Source: Ignavibacteria bacterium
GTDB lineage: Bacteria; Bacteroidota; Ignavibacteria; UBA10030; SZUA-254
Length of the DNA stretch: 60,090 nt
Direction: 5' to 3'
Assembly (NCBI GenBank): GCA_016178625.1
Contig: JACOSX010000055.1
Coordinates: 1 to 60,090 of the forward strand
This document shows, one piece after another, positions 10,976-21,453 of this stretch (positions are counted from its first letter, which is position 1; every line of letters starts with the position of its first letter). Position numbers and translations under genes: made by a program. The notes beneath the pieces are model-generated. The model was not told where the DNA came from, did no database searches, and saw only the letters and a program-made list of their open reading frames with translations.

Positions 10976-11488
10976 TCATGGTGGTGTACGAGCCACTTCG
11001 ATATCTGCGACGAGAACGTTAATGTTTTTGTCGACTAGTGCTCTCAGCATTTGGATGATGCGGTGGAGACTTCGCTGACATTCCAACGGCTTGACCTGTT
11101 CATCGTAGTATGTATCGAGCATCCCCAGAATGATCACACTGCGACAGGAAGTATTGGCAATGAAGCGGGGAAGCTTTATGGTAATCGCTGCCTCGGTCTG
11201 AAATGCTGTGAATGATCGCGTGACGTGTGTTCGTGCAAGAAGAGCTTTCGGAGGAAGAGCGAGGAACCTTGCAATCCGCGAAAGAGTATAGCTATTGAAC
11301 TTCATTGCGCCATCAATAACTGCAAGAGGTTGTCGTGTAGCGCTGCCAATAGCAAGTCCGAATGTATATACGCTTGAGTGACCATGCATCAGGTGAAGAG
11401 ATGCCGGACGTTCATGAAAACGGCGTATGGCACCATCTAACCCTGCACATGATTGAAGCTCTACAATTTCCGATTGCCCAAAACTCAT
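10976..11488 (-). CDS. RecA/RadA-like protein lacking a recognisable Walker A motif
   Basis: 170 aa; overall pattern (HLMHGHSSVYTFGLAI...PLAVIDGAMKFN...VIILGMLDTYYDEQVKPLECQRSLHRIIQMLRALVDKNINVLVADIEV) resembles a RadA/Rad51 core with GxxxxGKT missing. Confidence 0.55.
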   Translation of the reverse strand: MSFGQSEIVELQSCAGLDGAIRRFHERPASLHLMHGHSSVYTFGLAIGSATRQPLAVIDGAMKFNSYTLSRIARFLALPPKALLARTHVTRSFTAFQTEAAITIKLPRFIANTSCRSVIILGMLDTYYDEQVKPLECQRSLHRIIQMLRALVDKNINVLVADIEVARTPP

Positions 11489-11585
11489 CTCTCATGGTTC
11501 CTACTTTTGAGATCGCTTACGTTGCCTCCCTCTGTGTACATGCTACGGATAGTGACGCGTTATATCTTGAATGTCTTCTATTGCA

Positions 11586-11614
11586 ATGATACGACAAATA
11601 TGTCTTATTGTCAA
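11586..11614 (-). promoter_or_regulatory. predicted sigma70-type promoter for the RecA-like/PolB operon: TTGACA-N17-TATCAT
   Basis: Reverse strand reads TTGACA (11614-11609), 17 nt spacer, TATCAT (11591-11586), about 100 nt upstream of the ATG at 11488. Confidence 0.65.
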
Positions 11615-11909
11615 GAAAAAAATGTAATAAATGTCGTTATTGGGTCCACTGAAAGTACACGCGATTTAAGGGTAAGAATGTAGGTAATCTTGATCAGAAC
11701 GGCGCTAAGAGTGGAAGTAGCTATTCAGATGGGATTGGGAACGGTGGAGTTATTTCGGAGGTCGAGGGAGAAGAGATTTCCACATAAATCTTCCTTTTAG
11801 GCATACTGTCATCAATTTCGCTCATTTTGTTGCGAGTCGTACAAATTTTTAGTATATTTTTCACGCCCAAGCATTGAGTGGTGGATTAGTGATGAGTGTA
11901 TTGGGTTGG

Positions 11910-11982
11910 GAGCCCGTAGCTCAGCTGGTAGAGCAACGCCCTTTTAAGGCGTGGGCCGTGCGTTCGAATCGCACCGGGCTCA
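11910..11982 (+). tRNA. tRNA-Lys(TTT)
   Basis: Acceptor GAGCCCG/CGGGCTC, D arm GCTCAGCTGGTAGAGC, anticodon loop CTTTTAA, T arm GTGCGTTCGAATCGCAC. Confidence 0.95.
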
Positions 11983-12024
11983 CAATCTTGCCTCCTGTAA
12001 GGGATTTTGGCTGAGATTGGTCCT

Positions 12025-12108
12025 GCGCGAGTGGTGGAACTGGCAGACACACCATCTTGAGGGGGTGGCGCCCGTAAGGGCATGCGAGTTCAAGTCTCGC
12101 CTCGCGCA
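12025..12108 (+). tRNA. tRNA-Leu(GAG)
   Basis: Class II tRNA; acceptor GCGCGAG/CTCGCGC, anticodon stem CCATC/GGTGG with loop TTGAGGG, long variable arm, T arm GCGAGTTCAAGTCTCGC. Confidence 0.93.
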
Positions 12109-12181
12109 CAAACAAACTGGAAATTTCTATTGACTTTTTCGTTGGTGATGCCTATCTTTCTAATCATATTATAGGGATGCT

Positions 12182-12586
12182 ATGCGAACTGTCATTCTTC
12201 ACCTTACCCTCATATTCTTTTTCTCGACGATCTCCCTCGCAGAGGTCATTAAGATTGGGTCGTTCCAAGCGTACAGTGATGGTATCAATGTCACTCTTCG
12301 CTGGGTTACGGAAGATGAAACGAATGTCGCCCGCTTTGAGATCGAACGTAGCTCAGGGAATGATGGCAATTTCGTAATGATCGGTGCGCTTGATGTAAAG
12401 GGTTCGTCCCTGTACGAATTCGTTGATAACTCAGCCTTTAGACGAATTACAACGCTGTACCAGTACCGTGTCAAGGTCGTGTTCTCTAATGGCGCCAATC
12501 CATTCTTCACCGCTCCGTTAACTGTTTCTCATACCGTATCTGGCGTCCGACGAACGTGGGGAAGTATCAAATCCATGTTTCGTTGA
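12182..12586 (+). CDS. small secreted hypothetical protein with a fibronectin/FlgD-like beta-sandwich pattern
   Basis: 134 aa; signal peptide MRTVILHLTLIFFFSTISLA followed by IKIGSFQAYSDGINVTLRWVTEDETNVARFEIERSSGNDGNF. Confidence 0.65.
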   Translation: MRTVILHLTLIFFFSTISLAEVIKIGSFQAYSDGINVTLRWVTEDETNVARFEIERSSGNDGNFVMIGALDVKGSSLYEFVDNSAFRRITTLYQYRVKVVFSNGANPFFTAPLTVSHTVSGVRRTWGSIKSMFR

Positions 12587-12626
12587 TGAGTGTCGTCATA
12601 ACGGGATGACAATCGGAAGATGCCGG

Positions 12627-12656
12627 AGAGCGAGATTCAACCATCGCTCTTTTTTA
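12627..12656 (+). terminator. rho-independent terminator
   Basis: AGAGCGA - loop - TCGCTCT followed by a T run. Confidence 0.75.
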
Positions 12657-12679
12657 TTTCATGACGGAGTAATCGAAAC

Positions 12680-13273
12680 GTGCAGTTAATAAAAAAGCTT
12701 GTTCTTGCCTCGCGTTCTCCTCGACGTCAATCACTCTTACGGCAAATCGGTCTACAGTTTGAAGTCAGAGAAAGTGGTGTAGACGAGGACATATCGGTTT
12801 TAATGCCCCCTGAAGAAACTGCTAAACTTCTTGCGACACAAAAAGCTTCGGCAGTTGGGAAGAATCTCGATAATGCTATCATCGTCGGCGCTGATACTAT
12901 CGTCGTTTTGGATAGAGATATTTTAGGGAAACCTCAGAGTGTAGAGGGAGCCGAGGAAATGCTGAAGAAATTAAGTGGGCGAACTCATTCTGTTTACACA
13001 GGGTTCGCGTTGCTCGATCGGCCGACAAACCAGTCTGTGGCGGATGTTGAAAAAACACAGGTCACTTTCAGAACGTTGTCTTCAGAAGAGATTCATGATT
13101 ATGTTCGCTCGGGATCTCCGATGGATAAGGCAGGAGCGTATGGCATTCAGGATGACTACGGAGCCGTTTTTGTTGAAAAGATCGAGGGATGTTTTTACAA
13201 CGTGGTTGGCTTCCCGCTCGCTCGCTTTTACACGGCAATGGAGAATTTTCAAAAACACCTGATGGGCAAATAA
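12680..13273 (+). CDS. maf: Maf family nucleoside triphosphate pyrophosphatase
   Basis: 197 aa; [61 protein letters not shown]. Confidence 0.93.
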   Translation: MQLIKKLVLASRSPRRQSLLRQIGLQFEVRESGVDEDISVLMPPEETAKLLATQKASAVGKNLDNAIIVGADTIVVLDRDILGKPQSVEGAEEMLKKLSGRTHSVYTGFALLDRPTNQSVADVEKTQVTFRTLSSEEIHDYVRSGSPMDKAGAYGIQDDYGAVFVEKIEGCFYNVVGFPLARFYTAMENFQKHLMGK

Positions 13274-13280
13274 CAGGTCT

Positions 13281-13688
13281 ATGGAAAAGAAAGTACGTGT
13301 ACTCATTGCTAAAGTGGGTCTGGATGGTCACGATAGGGGAGCAAAAGTCATCGCTGCGGCTCTTCGTGATGCTGGAATGGAAGTGATCTACTCAGGTCTT
13401 CGCAAAACACCGGAGATGATTGTCGAAGCAGCATTGCAGGAAGACGTCGATGCGATTGGAATCAGCTTGCTGAGCGGAGCGCACATGACCGTATTTCCTC
13501 GCGTTCTCGCCCTCATGAAACAGAAAGGGTTACAGAATGTGTTGTTGTTTGGCGGAGGCATCATTCCAGACCAGGATATCACGACACTGACAAATTTGGG
13601 TGTCGGTCGACTCTTTACACCCGGGGCGTCTACAATTGACATCACCGAATATGTCAAGTCATGGGTGAGAGACCACCGTCCTCATTGA
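13281..13688 (+). CDS. stand-alone cobalamin-binding domain, methylmalonyl-CoA mutase small/C-terminal type
   Basis: 135 aa; [35 protein letters not shown] and B12-binding [12 protein letters not shown]. Confidence 0.92.
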   Translation: MEKKVRVLIAKVGLDGHDRGAKVIAAALRDAGMEVIYSGLRKTPEMIVEAALQEDVDAIGISLLSGAHMTVFPRVLALMKQKGLQNVLLFGGGIIPDQDITTLTNLGVGRLFTPGASTIDITEYVKSWVRDHRPH

Positions 13689-13718
13689 CCCTTTCACAAC
13701 TTTCCCTTTCATTGCTCC

Positions 13719-14489
13719 TCATTTCTTCTTGGTTCGATCCAGGAAAGGTTCCAATAAGTCGATCGGAACAGGGAACAAAATCGTCGAATTCTTATCAGCA
13801 GCTACTTCCGTCAGTGTTTGTAGGAAGCGCAATTGGAGTGCTATGGGATTCACGCTGATCACGGCAGCGGCATCGGACAGCTTCTGGCTGGCTTGAAATT
13901 CTCCCTCCGCATGGACAACCTTAGCACGTCGTTCACGTTCAGCTTCCGCTTGTTTTGCCATCGCGCGCTGCATCTCGATCGGCAAATCTATCTGCTTGAC
14001 TTCAACATTCGATACTTTGATGCCCCAAGGCTCCGTGTGCTCGTCGATGATTTTCTGGAGCTCACGGTTGATCTTGTCCCGCTGAGAGAGAAGCTCGTCC
14101 AGTTCCGATTGTCCGAGGATGCTCCGTAATGTTGTTTGAGATAATTGTGAGGTAGCAAAAAGAAAGTTTTCTACTTCCACGACGGACTTCTCTGGATGAA
14201 TAACTCTGAAATATAAGACTGCATTCACTTTGATTGATACGTTGTCCTTTGTGATGACGTCTTGTGGCGGAACATCCAGAACGACTGTTCGGAGGCTCAC
14301 TTTGACCATCCGATCAACGATAGGTATCAGAAAGATAATTCCCGGACCTTTTCCGCCAATGAGCCTCCCCAAACGAAAGATGACACCGCGTTCATATTCT
14401 CGAAGGACCCGAATAGAGTTTGATAAAATAATGACAATAAATAGTCCACCAATGATGAAGATTGATACCGTTTGCATAGAGTTTTCCAT
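13719..14489 (-). CDS. slipin/stomatin-like SPFH (Band 7) protein
   Basis: 256 aa; [58 protein letters not shown]. Confidence 0.94.
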   Translation of the reverse strand: MENSMQTVSIFIIGGLFIVIILSNSIRVLREYERGVIFRLGRLIGGKGPGIIFLIPIVDRMVKVSLRTVVLDVPPQDVITKDNVSIKVNAVLYFRVIHPEKSVVEVENFLFATSQLSQTTLRSILGQSELDELLSQRDKINRELQKIIDEHTEPWGIKVSNVEVKQIDLPIEMQRAMAKQAEAERERRAKVVHAEGEFQASQKLSDAAAVISVNPIALQLRFLQTLTEVAADKNSTILFPVPIDLLEPFLDRTKKK

Positions 14490-14500
14490 GAAGGATTCCT

Positions 14501-15778
14501 TTATGATTTTCTAACTTTGAGTTTTAAATTTTCTATTTCAACCGCGCGGACTTTACAGCCTTTCTTCAAGGTACCATCTACACTCTCTGCCGACCAAATC
14601 TCACCGTGTATCCTGATCTGACCATCAGGTCGAAGGTCGGTAATTGCTTCTCCAATTTCTCCAATGATGGCTCTGCTACCGGTAGCAGGTTTGCGTCGCT
14701 GAGCCCTCACACCCATTCCAATGGCAAACGCAAAAAAGGCAGTTGTAATAACGACAACGATGAGAATCACCGACCAGGAGATCGCCAATACATCAAAACC
14801 TGGTCCATGTCGAATGAGCATCACTGAACCCATCATCAAGGAGACAACCCCACCCACCGTGAGAATACCGTGACTTGCAAGCTTTAGATCAAGAATAAAA
14901 AGGATGATTGCAAAAATGATCAACGCCAGTCCAGCGTAGTTAATTGGGAGTGTATGGAGGGAATAAAAAGCAATAACAAGACTGATGACACCGACGATTC
15001 CAGGAAGAATTGAACCAGGATTGTAAAGCTCAAACAGTAAACCGTAGAAGCCGAGCATCATAAAGATGTATGCAATATTAGGGTCACTCAACAAGTCAAG
15101 GATTTTTTGTTGGAAGGACTTCTCGATAGTAACTATCGTTGCATCCTTTGTCCTCAAAATCTGTTCGCGAGTGGCAAGCTGGATTTTTCTGCCATCAATC
15201 TTTTGGAGTACGTCGGGGATGGAAGCTGCAACTGCATCAATTACATTACTTTTTAACGCTTCCGTTTCAGTGATCGACAAGCTCTTGCGGACAGCGTCTT
15301 CAGCCCACGAAACGTTGCGATTCCGCTTCTCGCTTATGGTGCGTATGAATGCTGCAGCATCATTCGTTACTTTTCCCATCATCACTGAATCTTGCTGCTC
15401 ACCGAGAGTGACAGGATGTGCGGCGCCGATGTTTGTCCCGGGTGCCATTACCGCAATATGGGCTGACAAGGTTACAAACACGCCTGCAGAAGCAGCCTGT
15501 GAGCCGCTCGGAGAAACATAGACGATGATCGGGAGAGGAGCATTCAATATCTCGGAGACGATGACTCTTGTCGATTTGAGTAAGCCGCCGGGGGTGTTGA
15601 GTTGCAGTATGAGGCATTCGGCGTGGTCTGCAGCGGCACGTTCGATTTCTTCATGAATGTAATCGGCTGACGCCGGGTTTATTGCTCCATCAATGCTAAT
15701 GACATGAACTTTGCTCGTTTGAGCATTGGTGAATGCAACGATACTGAAAATAAAAATGGATTGAAGGAAGAGTCGCAC
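14501..15778 (-). CDS. nfeD: NfeD family membrane serine protease (long form)
   Basis: 425 aa; ClpP-like N-term [33 protein letters not shown] helices, C-terminal OB-like NfeD domain; adjacent to slipin. Confidence 0.93.
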   Translation of the reverse strand: MRLFLQSIFIFSIVAFTNAQTSKVHVISIDGAINPASADYIHEEIERAAADHAECLILQLNTPGGLLKSTRVIVSEILNAPLPIIVYVSPSGSQAASAGVFVTLSAHIAVMAPGTNIGAAHPVTLGEQQDSVMMGKVTNDAAAFIRTISEKRNRNVSWAEDAVRKSLSITETEALKSNVIDAVAASIPDVLQKIDGRKIQLATREQILRTKDATIVTIEKSFQQKILDLLSDPNIAYIFMMLGFYGLLFELYNPGSILPGIVGVISLVIAFYSLHTLPINYAGLALIIFAIILFILDLKLASHGILTVGGVVSLMMGSVMLIRHGPGFDVLAISWSVILIVVVITTAFFAFAIGMGVRAQRRKPATGSRAIIGEIGEAITDLRPDGQIRIHGEIWSAESVDGTLKKGCKVRAVEIENLKLKVRKS

Positions 15779-15970
15779 CTAATTTTCGAGATCGTGTCTC
15801 GTTCAATATTAGAATCAAGTTACCGAAAAAAAGACCGTTTGGCAAGCTGTAACTTCATCTCCGCAATTCACTGGCATGAATCTCAATGGACAACTCCACA
15901 AATTGAGGAGGTCGGGAGTGTGATTTTCAGGAAAGGCAATTTGGGGAAAATCGTGTGTGGGACTAAGCAG

Positions 15971-16057
15971 CGGAAAGGGAGAGATTCGAACTCTCGGTAC
16001 CCTTTCAGGTACACACGCTTTCCAGGCGTGCCAGTTAAACCACTCCTGCACCTTTCC
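15971..16057 (-). tRNA. tRNA-Ser(GGA)
   Basis: Reverse strand GGAAAGGTGCAGGAGTGG...ACGCCTGGAAAGCGTGT...long variable arm...GAGAGTTCGAATCTCTCCCTTTCCG. Confidence 0.93.
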
Positions 16058-16174
16058 AGTGATGACATTGCCTCAAATATACTTTAATTTTGGGCAAAAG
16101 CAAAGAGAGAGAACGACGATCGAGATCATGTACAAAAAATGTTGTATCGATCATACGACGATATGAAAAGCAAA

Positions 16175-16209
16175 ACGCTCAGGTCGGGGGCTTGCCTGAG
16201 CGTTTTTTT
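16175..16209 (+). terminator. strong rho-independent terminator hairpin
   Basis: ACGCTCAGG / CCTGAGCGT perfect 9-bp stem followed by TTTTTTT, preceded by AAAA (could work in both directions). Confidence 0.8.
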
Positions 16210-16595
16210 ATACATCTGCAAATGCTAATAGGGACTAAGCATGAGCAGAAATATCGGAGACAATTAAATTCCATGTAATGGTAAAGAATCAGCGACTAAC
16301 TGTCAAGATGTTAATTATTAGAATTATCTAATCTTAGAAGTTAGATTACTGTAATATCGGTTTTTCTTTTGAATAATCCGAGCGTCTTGGGATTAGCCTG
16401 GATAGCGTTGAGAGTAGAAGAGTATTTTCCATCGGCGTACTCTGCCTGAGAGAAGTTGAAACAACTTTTTATGAAATCTCCCGCAACCATCAAACTTTCA
16501 TCAAGATGGTACAGAATAGGGTTTTGAATTTTAAGGAAATTGAATTATATTGTGCGCTGTTTGCCTGACCCTTCAATTGCTACTCTCGTACCTAA

Positions 16596-18821
16596 GTGAT
16601 GACGCGATTTTGTATCAGTCTTTCCTTTTCGATCATAACGGGAAGTATCTTCCTTGCTACATCGTTCGCTGCCGACCGATCAGAACGTTACCGCAAGATC
16701 TCAGAGGACATTGAACGAAAATACACGAGCGTCGGAAACATTGGTTTGACCATCACCAATTTCGGAACGATCGGCACACGTAATAGTTTTTGGCCCCGTC
16801 AACCTTCCTGTGAATATCCGAGAGGATCTCGAATTGAACATATCTATCAAGGTGCCTTGTGGGTAGGGGCCCAGTTAAAGACTCAGAATCCTTCTGATCA
16901 GCGAAATGGGCTGATACTCGTCACCACTGGAACGAGCGATCGTTCATCACGCTCGTCCTCGGCTAATCGTTTGGTTGATGGTTATGAGTTCAATGCCGAA
17001 AGTCAGGATTCTATGACCGAGCTTTCCTCACTTTCAGACGCCCGGCCATCCACTTCTTCCTTCAGCCCTCTCGCAGTGAGTCATCAAGATTTTATTTGTG
17101 ATTATTCTGATCGATTCACGCGCGTGCCCGGCACAGGCGATACGATTGTAAATCATATTCCCCTCGGTATCAAGGTTCACCAGGAGAGCTACGCATGGAA
17201 TTTTCCCTTTGCTGATTTCTTTGTCGTTCTCCGGTACACGATTATGAACGCGAGTCCTGATACGCTTGATTCCGTGTATGTGGGATTGTGGGACAATGCT
17301 GTTGTCCGAAACACCAACAACGTTCGTCCTGGGACAACCGGATACTTCGATTTCACAGGTCAGGGTTTTGATTCAACACAACGATTAGCGTATTCATTCG
17401 ATTTCAATGGAACTCCTGGTGGATCCCCGGCGGACAGTTATGTTGGACTGAAATTGTTGGGTTCAACGCCATTTCCCTCAGGAGTGGATTCACTTGGGGA
17501 TTTATTCCTACATACATACTATAACGCATGGCAATTCCGCTTAAACGATCCGAATGCGCTTTGGTATACCTCTCCCACCGATGACTACAATACTGATCCC
17601 ACGTTAAGCCGGTATTCAAGAATGTCGCAGTCAATGCCGCAGAACTATATTGATCCGTTGAGAATAGTCCCAAAAAATGTGTCGTACCTTCTTTCTACTG
17701 GACCGTTCAGCCGATTACTTCCCGGTGATTCACTTGAAGTTGTGTTTGCAGTTGTTTGCGCGAAAAAGTTTGGAACGGCTCCTGCGAGTAACGACACCCG
17801 AGAACAGAGGAAGACTCTGTACATCAATAGCGGATGGGCACAGCAAGCCTACAATGGTGAAGACGCAAATGGCAATGACAAGCTTGACCCCGGTGAAGAT
17901 ATTGCCCGAAGAGATTCTGTTTCGCCATCGGAGGTGGGATTGCGGTATGAGCCCGACGGTAAAATCACACGCTATCTCTTACCGGCGCCACCTCAACGAC
18001 CCAGGGTGCACTTCGAAGTCGAAAATCAGAGCGTCGTTATCTATTGGGATAAAGCAACAGCCGAAGAATCCATCGATCCGATCACGGGTCAGAAGGATTT
18101 TGAAGGATATCGAATCTATCGCTCGAACCCCGGCAACGATTTTCTCGACCATGATAATTTCGTATTGAACCTGTCACTCATCGGTGAGTTTGATCGAGCC
18201 GATGATAACATCGGCTATAATACCGGGTTCGGACGAATCTTGATGGATTCGGCGGTTACATTTGAAGGAGATTCGATTAAGTATTGGTATCGTTTTCCGC
18301 CCAAAGGAGCAGAAGTAACTCATCTCAATGGCTGGCAGTATCTTTACGGAGTTTCCGCGTATGATAAAGGCGATTCAATTAATAACGTACCTAGCCTTGA
18401 AAGTGCAAAATTTCTTGAGCGTGTTATCCCCGGAACACGGCCAGCAATGAGCGCTTCAGCTACAATTGGTGTCTACCCAAATCCCTATTATGTCAATGCC
18501 TACTGGGATGGCAACAGGGAACGTTTACGAAAGATCTATTTCTATAACCTTCCGGCACGTTGTGAGATTCGCATATTCACTCTTGCGGGTGATGTGGTGG
18601 CTGTGCTCACTCACGACGCGGCGACGTATAATGGAGATGGCATCGAATGGTTCAATCAATTTGGGGATCGCGGGACAAAAGTCCAGCTTGCGGGCGGAGA
18701 ACATGCTTGGGATCTCATCAGCCGCTATGACCAGGCGATTGCCACCGGATTGTATCTGTTTACTGTTGAAAACAAAGAGACGGGAGATATTAAACGCGGA
18801 AAATTTATGATCGTAAAATAA
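16596..18821 (+). CDS. secreted protein with C-terminal FlgD/T9SS-like sorting region
   Basis: 741 aa; signal peptide; C-terminal IGVYPNPYYVNAYW...CEIRIFTLAGDVVAVL...GLYLFTVENKETGDIKRGKFMIVK. Confidence 0.75.
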   Translation: MMTRFCISLSFSIITGSIFLATSFAADRSERYRKISEDIERKYTSVGNIGLTITNFGTIGTRNSFWPRQPSCEYPRGSRIEHIYQGALWVGAQLKTQNPSDQRNGLILVTTGTSDRSSRSSSANRLVDGYEFNAESQDSMTELSSLSDARPSTSSFSPLAVSHQDFICDYSDRFTRVPGTGDTIVNHIPLGIKVHQESYAWNFPFADFFVVLRYTIMNASPDTLDSVYVGLWDNAVVRNTNNVRPGTTGYFDFTGQGFDSTQRLAYSFDFNGTPGGSPADSYVGLKLLGSTPFPSGVDSLGDLFLHTYYNAWQFRLNDPNALWYTSPTDDYNTDPTLSRYSRMSQSMPQNYIDPLRIVPKNVSYLLSTGPFSRLLPGDSLEVVFAVVCAKKFGTAPASNDTREQRKTLYINSGWAQQAYNGEDANGNDKLDPGEDIARRDSVSPSEVGLRYEPDGKITRYLLPAPPQRPRVHFEVENQSVVIYWDKATAEESIDPITGQKDFEGYRIYRSNPGNDFLDHDNFVLNLSLIGEFDRADDNIGYNTGFGRILMDSAVTFEGDSIKYWYRFPPKGAEVTHLNGWQYLYGVSAYDKGDSINNVPSLESAKFLERVIPGTRPAMSASATIGVYPNPYYVNAYWDGNRERLRKIYFYNLPARCEIRIFTLAGDVVAVLTHDAATYNGDGIEWFNQFGDRGTKVQLAGGEHAWDLISRYDQAIATGLYLFTVENKETGDIKRGKFMIVK

Positions 18822-18828
18822 TTCTATC

Positions 18829-21453
18829 ATGAATCGTCTCCTGAAATTAGTTATCGTTCTCGTGTTCCTTATGAGCGGTTGCACTAAAGAAATTCCCGAC
18901 CGACCGAACGTTAACCAACCGCCAAGAACATTTCTCTGGCTCTTCCCCGATTCGACGATTGCGCAAGGAACAAGCCGCCAGCATATTCGATGGTGGGGGG
19001 AAGACCCCGACGGCATCATCAAAGGTTACTTGTTTGCATCAGGGAAATCGTTCATCACCAATGGCCAGATTTCTTCACCGGATACGATCACCTGGCGCTG
19101 GAAGACCGGCAACGATACGATCATTGCATTTCCACTGTTAATTCGGCAGGATACATTTCAGGTTGCAGTGCGTAGCGTCGACAATACATTCACCGTTCCC
19201 TTGCCAGATCAGGCAATGATTCGATTCTCACCGTTTACGTATTACGATCAAAACGAAAACGGTGTTTTTGATGGCAACGACCAACCCCTCCCGACCCTGA
19301 GCAGCGCAACTGATCACAAGGGAGCGTCGCTCGGTGTACCCGTTCTTAATCAACCTCCATCGATCGTCTTTGCTCAAAATCCCAATGACCCAAACACGAC
19401 GTTGCAACAACCCGAGACAACATACACCGTAGCGACATTCTCATGGGTTGGATCAGATCCAGATGGAGACAAAACTATTGTATCGTATCGTGTCGCATTA
19501 AACAATCCCACAGACAGCACGCATTGGGTCTCGATTCCTGGAAACATTTCACTGATCACCCTGTTCGTGCCTCGGAGTCGCAGTGATTCAGCGACCGGGG
19601 AGGTGTCGGCAGAAATTTATAGCGGTAAATTTCTCAACCGTCAATTGATTGGTTCGCTTCCCGGCTTAAAATTGGATTCGTTAAATACATTCTATGTCCA
19701 GGCGAAAGATATCGCCGGCGATTACAGTCCGATGATTCAATTGCCTCAAATAGGAGGGACGTGGTTCGTCCGTAAACCGAAATGGCGCACGCTTGCGATC
19801 GTGGACTATATCAGTTCGGATTCACTTGCCGCTAGCACAACATATCACAATGCCTTCCTAAATATTGGATTACGAGAGCCAACACTGGCGAACTACGATG
19901 ATCTCAATATCGGGCGAGGAATTACGTCAAGTCAGAAACAATCCGCTGCTGCCGGCGAATCGAATCCACGGTACGGCAATCTGGTTCCTCCTTTTATTGA
20001 TCCTGCATTTATCTACACACTCTTTCTCTACGATTACGTGTTTTGGTACACAGATCAGTACCCAAGCATCCCAGTTGCACAACTCTCGTTGTTTCCGTAC
20101 TACAATACTGTATTCAGCGGGCACAAAGGAAAGGTGATCTTCACGACTTCGTTCGGAACACTTCCTGATCCGCGCGGGTTGTTGAGGGACTTTGCCCCGA
20201 TCGATAGTGCAAGCTCGGTTAACCTCACGGGTGGTCATCTCTTGCCCACATTGGGTGATACGAGAATTCCCGGCGGTGCAAATCCATTTAAGCTATATCC
20301 TGATTCATCAAATGTCGATGACATTTTCCCACAGCTTGTGTTCAATTCTGTTCCATCGTTTCACGTAGTTTCTTTCAGACCGATCTATCGCCGGGCGGAT
20401 GCACGCTATATTTATCACATGCAACCGGACACGAGAACGCCTTTACGCTATGTTAACCTAGCGACACTCAGCGATCTCTTTTCTGTCGTTGCGACGAGCT
20501 CCCAAGGATGGTGCTGCGGCGCTTCGGGTCTTATCTTGAATACAACTGACTCCGGACAAACTTGGCATATTCAGAATACCGGGGTGCAGAGCACGCTGCG
20601 AGCAATACAATTCTTAGATGCCAGTACCGGATGGTGTGTCGGTGATGACGGGGCAATCCTAACAACGACCAATGGCGGATCAACGTGGGGAAACCAATCT
20701 GTCATAACGTACGAAGATTTTGCTGGTATTTACTTCACATCACCAACAATTGGGATTGCGGTCGGGACAAATGGGCTGCTGATTCGCACGACCAACGGTG
20801 GAACATCATGGAGTTCGGTGAGGAGTCAATCGTCAGCGAATCTTCATTCCGTTCATTTCATCGATCAAACTCTTGGGTTAGTTGTGGGGGATAATGGCAC
20901 GATTCTGAAATCAGACGACGGAGGAGTTCATTGGCGCTTGATCTCTTCCGGTACTACGCGCAGACTTAACGCGGTGAGATTTATCGACAATGTGAACGTT
21001 ATTGCTGTTGGAGCGAGTGGTACGGTCATCAGATCAACAGACGCAGGCGAAAGTTGGTCGATTGAGCCAGCGCTGGGAGGCGAATTACAGTCGGTGTATT
21101 TTTCCGATAACCTGAACGGCTGGCTCTGTGGAACTGGAGGAGGCATTTATGCAACGCGCGATGCAGGCGCAAGCTGGCTAAACCAACCAAGCGGCGTCGG
21201 CCAGAATCTATTCGGGACGTCATTTGAGAACTCGTCTGCGGGGTGGTGTGTAGGAAGCGGCGGTATTATCCTCAGAACAGAAAATTCAGGAACAACCTGG
21301 ACAACCCAGCCGAGAGGGAACCTCAACGTCGCTGTTATCGATGGCGCTAAGAGCTTTGTTTTTCTTGGATTGCCCTTACATCTTTTAAACGGGAATGGAA
21401 CGAACGTCCAGGCGTTCCTCGAGCATATTCTTCGCCAGGAATTTGCACAATGA
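18829..21453 (+). CDS. lipoprotein with YCF48/BNR-type beta-propeller repeats
   Basis: 874 aa; lipobox VFLMSGC; repeats such as GWCVGDDGAILTTTNGGSTW, GIAVGTNGLLIRTTNGGTSW, GLVVGDNGTILKSDDGGVHW. Confidence 0.85.
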   Translation: MNRLLKLVIVLVFLMSGCTKEIPDRPNVNQPPRTFLWLFPDSTIAQGTSRQHIRWWGEDPDGIIKGYLFASGKSFITNGQISSPDTITWRWKTGNDTIIAFPLLIRQDTFQVAVRSVDNTFTVPLPDQAMIRFSPFTYYDQNENGVFDGNDQPLPTLSSATDHKGASLGVPVLNQPPSIVFAQNPNDPNTTLQQPETTYTVATFSWVGSDPDGDKTIVSYRVALNNPTDSTHWVSIPGNISLITLFVPRSRSDSATGEVSAEIYSGKFLNRQLIGSLPGLKLDSLNTFYVQAKDIAGDYSPMIQLPQIGGTWFVRKPKWRTLAIVDYISSDSLAASTTYHNAFLNIGLREPTLANYDDLNIGRGITSSQKQSAAAGESNPRYGNLVPPFIDPAFIYTLFLYDYVFWYTDQYPSIPVAQLSLFPYYNTVFSGHKGKVIFTTSFGTLPDPRGLLRDFAPIDSASSVNLTGGHLLPTLGDTRIPGGANPFKLYPDSSNVDDIFPQLVFNSVPSFHVVSFRPIYRRADARYIYHMQPDTRTPLRYVNLATLSDLFSVVATSSQGWCCGASGLILNTTDSGQTWHIQNTGVQSTLRAIQFLDASTGWCVGDDGAILTTTNGGSTWGNQSVITYEDFAGIYFTSPTIGIAVGTNGLLIRTTNGGTSWSSVRSQSSANLHSVHFIDQTLGLVVGDNGTILKSDDGGVHWRLISSGTTRRLNAVRFIDNVNVIAVGASGTVIRSTDAGESWSIEPALGGELQSVYFSDNLNGWLCGTGGGIYATRDAGASWLNQPSGVGQNLFGTSFENSSAGWCVGSGGIILRTENSGTTWTTQPRGNLNVAVIDGAKSFVFLGLPLHLLNGNGTNVQAFLEHILRQEFAQ

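Noticed and set aside
11572-11642. Calling the boxes upstream of the PolB operon a classical LexA/SOS box
   Set aside because: They do not match the known CTGTN8ACAG or GAACN4GTTC consensus; kept only as an unassigned iterated motif
13281-13688. Full methylmalonyl-CoA mutase
   Set aside because: Only the cobalamin-binding domain is present; the catalytic barrel is not encoded nearby
20481-21340. YCF48 repeats as evidence of photosystem assembly
   Set aside because: These propeller repeats are widespread in secreted Bacteroidota-type proteins, and no photosynthesis genes occur in the window
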